NCBI GenBank assembly: GCA_905235315.1
Contig: CAJOLG010000188.1
Span: 1-6,304 of the forward strand
Reading direction: 5' to 3'
DNA: 6,304 nt
Source of the DNA: an uncultured Solobacterium sp.
GTDB lineage: Bacteria > Bacillota_I > Bacilli_A > Erysipelotrichales > Erysipelotrichaceae
The translations under genes and the position numbers were made by a program. The notes under the pieces are model-generated. The model had not been told where the DNA came from, did no database searches, and saw only the letters and a program-made list of their open reading frames with translations. Below are positions 6,178 through 6,304 of the stretch, piece after piece; the first letter of the stretch is position 1, and each line of letters begins with the position of its first letter.

Positions 6178-6304
6178 TGACATACTCCCGCCACCTAAGC
6201 TGTCGCTAAGAGGCGGGGGCTTCTCGGTCAAGAACACCAACGTGTTCAGATAACCCGAGCTTATCGGATTCCCTGCGCCCCAGGCTTATGGAAATTAAGC
6301 CTGT
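6178..6304 (+). mobile_element. Left end of a second IS200/IS605-type element, partial
   Basis: The boundary is inferred where the regulator's coding similarity stops and TGACATACTCCC begins, a left-end sequence common in this family and nearly the reverse complement of GGGGAGTGTCA at 137-146. Four hairpins follow: CCCGCC 6187-6192 with GGCGGG 6212-6217, GAACAC 6232-6237 with GTGTTC 6242-6247, CCGA 6255-6258 with TCGG 6264-6267, and CAGGCTTA 6281-6288 with TAAGCCTG 6296-6303. The first is the subterminal hairpin that the transposase would recognise. No coding sequence of the element is reached before the window ends. Its orientation is the same as the element at the left edge. The exact boundary is uncertain by a few bases because these elements make no target duplication. 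Confidence 0.72.

Noticed and set aside
5938..6240. Minus-strand open frames over the regulator and the right-hand insertion-sequence end
   Set aside because: They cross the boundary between host gene and mobile element, and the plus strand carries a clear HTH domain.

Overview
The window looks like accessory chromosomal DNA from a Gram-positive anaerobe of the Clostridia, most likely Lachnospiraceae-like. This is inferred from the gene types (BmrC/BmrD-type ABC exporter pair, membrane-bound SpoIIE-type PP2C phosphatase, small Xre-type regulator), strong Shine-Dalgarno sites, sigma-A-like promoters and moderate G+C. No single marker fixes the genus.

Layout: positions 1-147 are the right end of an IS200/IS605-type (TnpB-associated) element, a run of hairpins ending in GTGTCAA. 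Positions 148-308 hold a hairpin and a good sigma-A promoter. Positions 309-2063 and 2087-3874 are two co-oriented half-size ABC exporters 23 nt apart, in all likelihood one heterodimeric exporter. Positions 3875-4170 hold a decayed-looking 4Fe-4S fragment and no other clear gene. Positions 5613-4171 (minus strand) encode a polytopic membrane protein with a C-terminal SpoIIE/RsbU-type serine phosphatase domain. Positions 5614-5991 are a divergent intergenic region with a minus-strand promoter candidate, a structured stretch and a dyad. From 5992 (plus strand) runs an Xre-type regulator that is frameshifted by one base and then cut off near 6178 by the left end of a second IS200/IS605-type element, which runs to the end of the window.

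How it works together: the exporter has the expected asymmetry. Subunit 1 carries the degenerate Walker B (Asp for Glu) and H-loop (Gln for His), while subunit 2 carries the canonical Glu and His. However, subunit 2 has lost one residue from its Walker A loop, the very loop that should serve the hydrolytically competent site. Together with the broken regulator, the damaged iron-sulfur motif and the phosphatase frame that runs upstream of any ordinary start codon, this suggests an island between two same-orientation insertion sequences where several genes are decaying, or an assembly with small errors. I see no convincing new multi-gene system. The most informative oddities are the P-loop deletion, the putative omega-RNA scaffold at the left edge and the phosphatase start.
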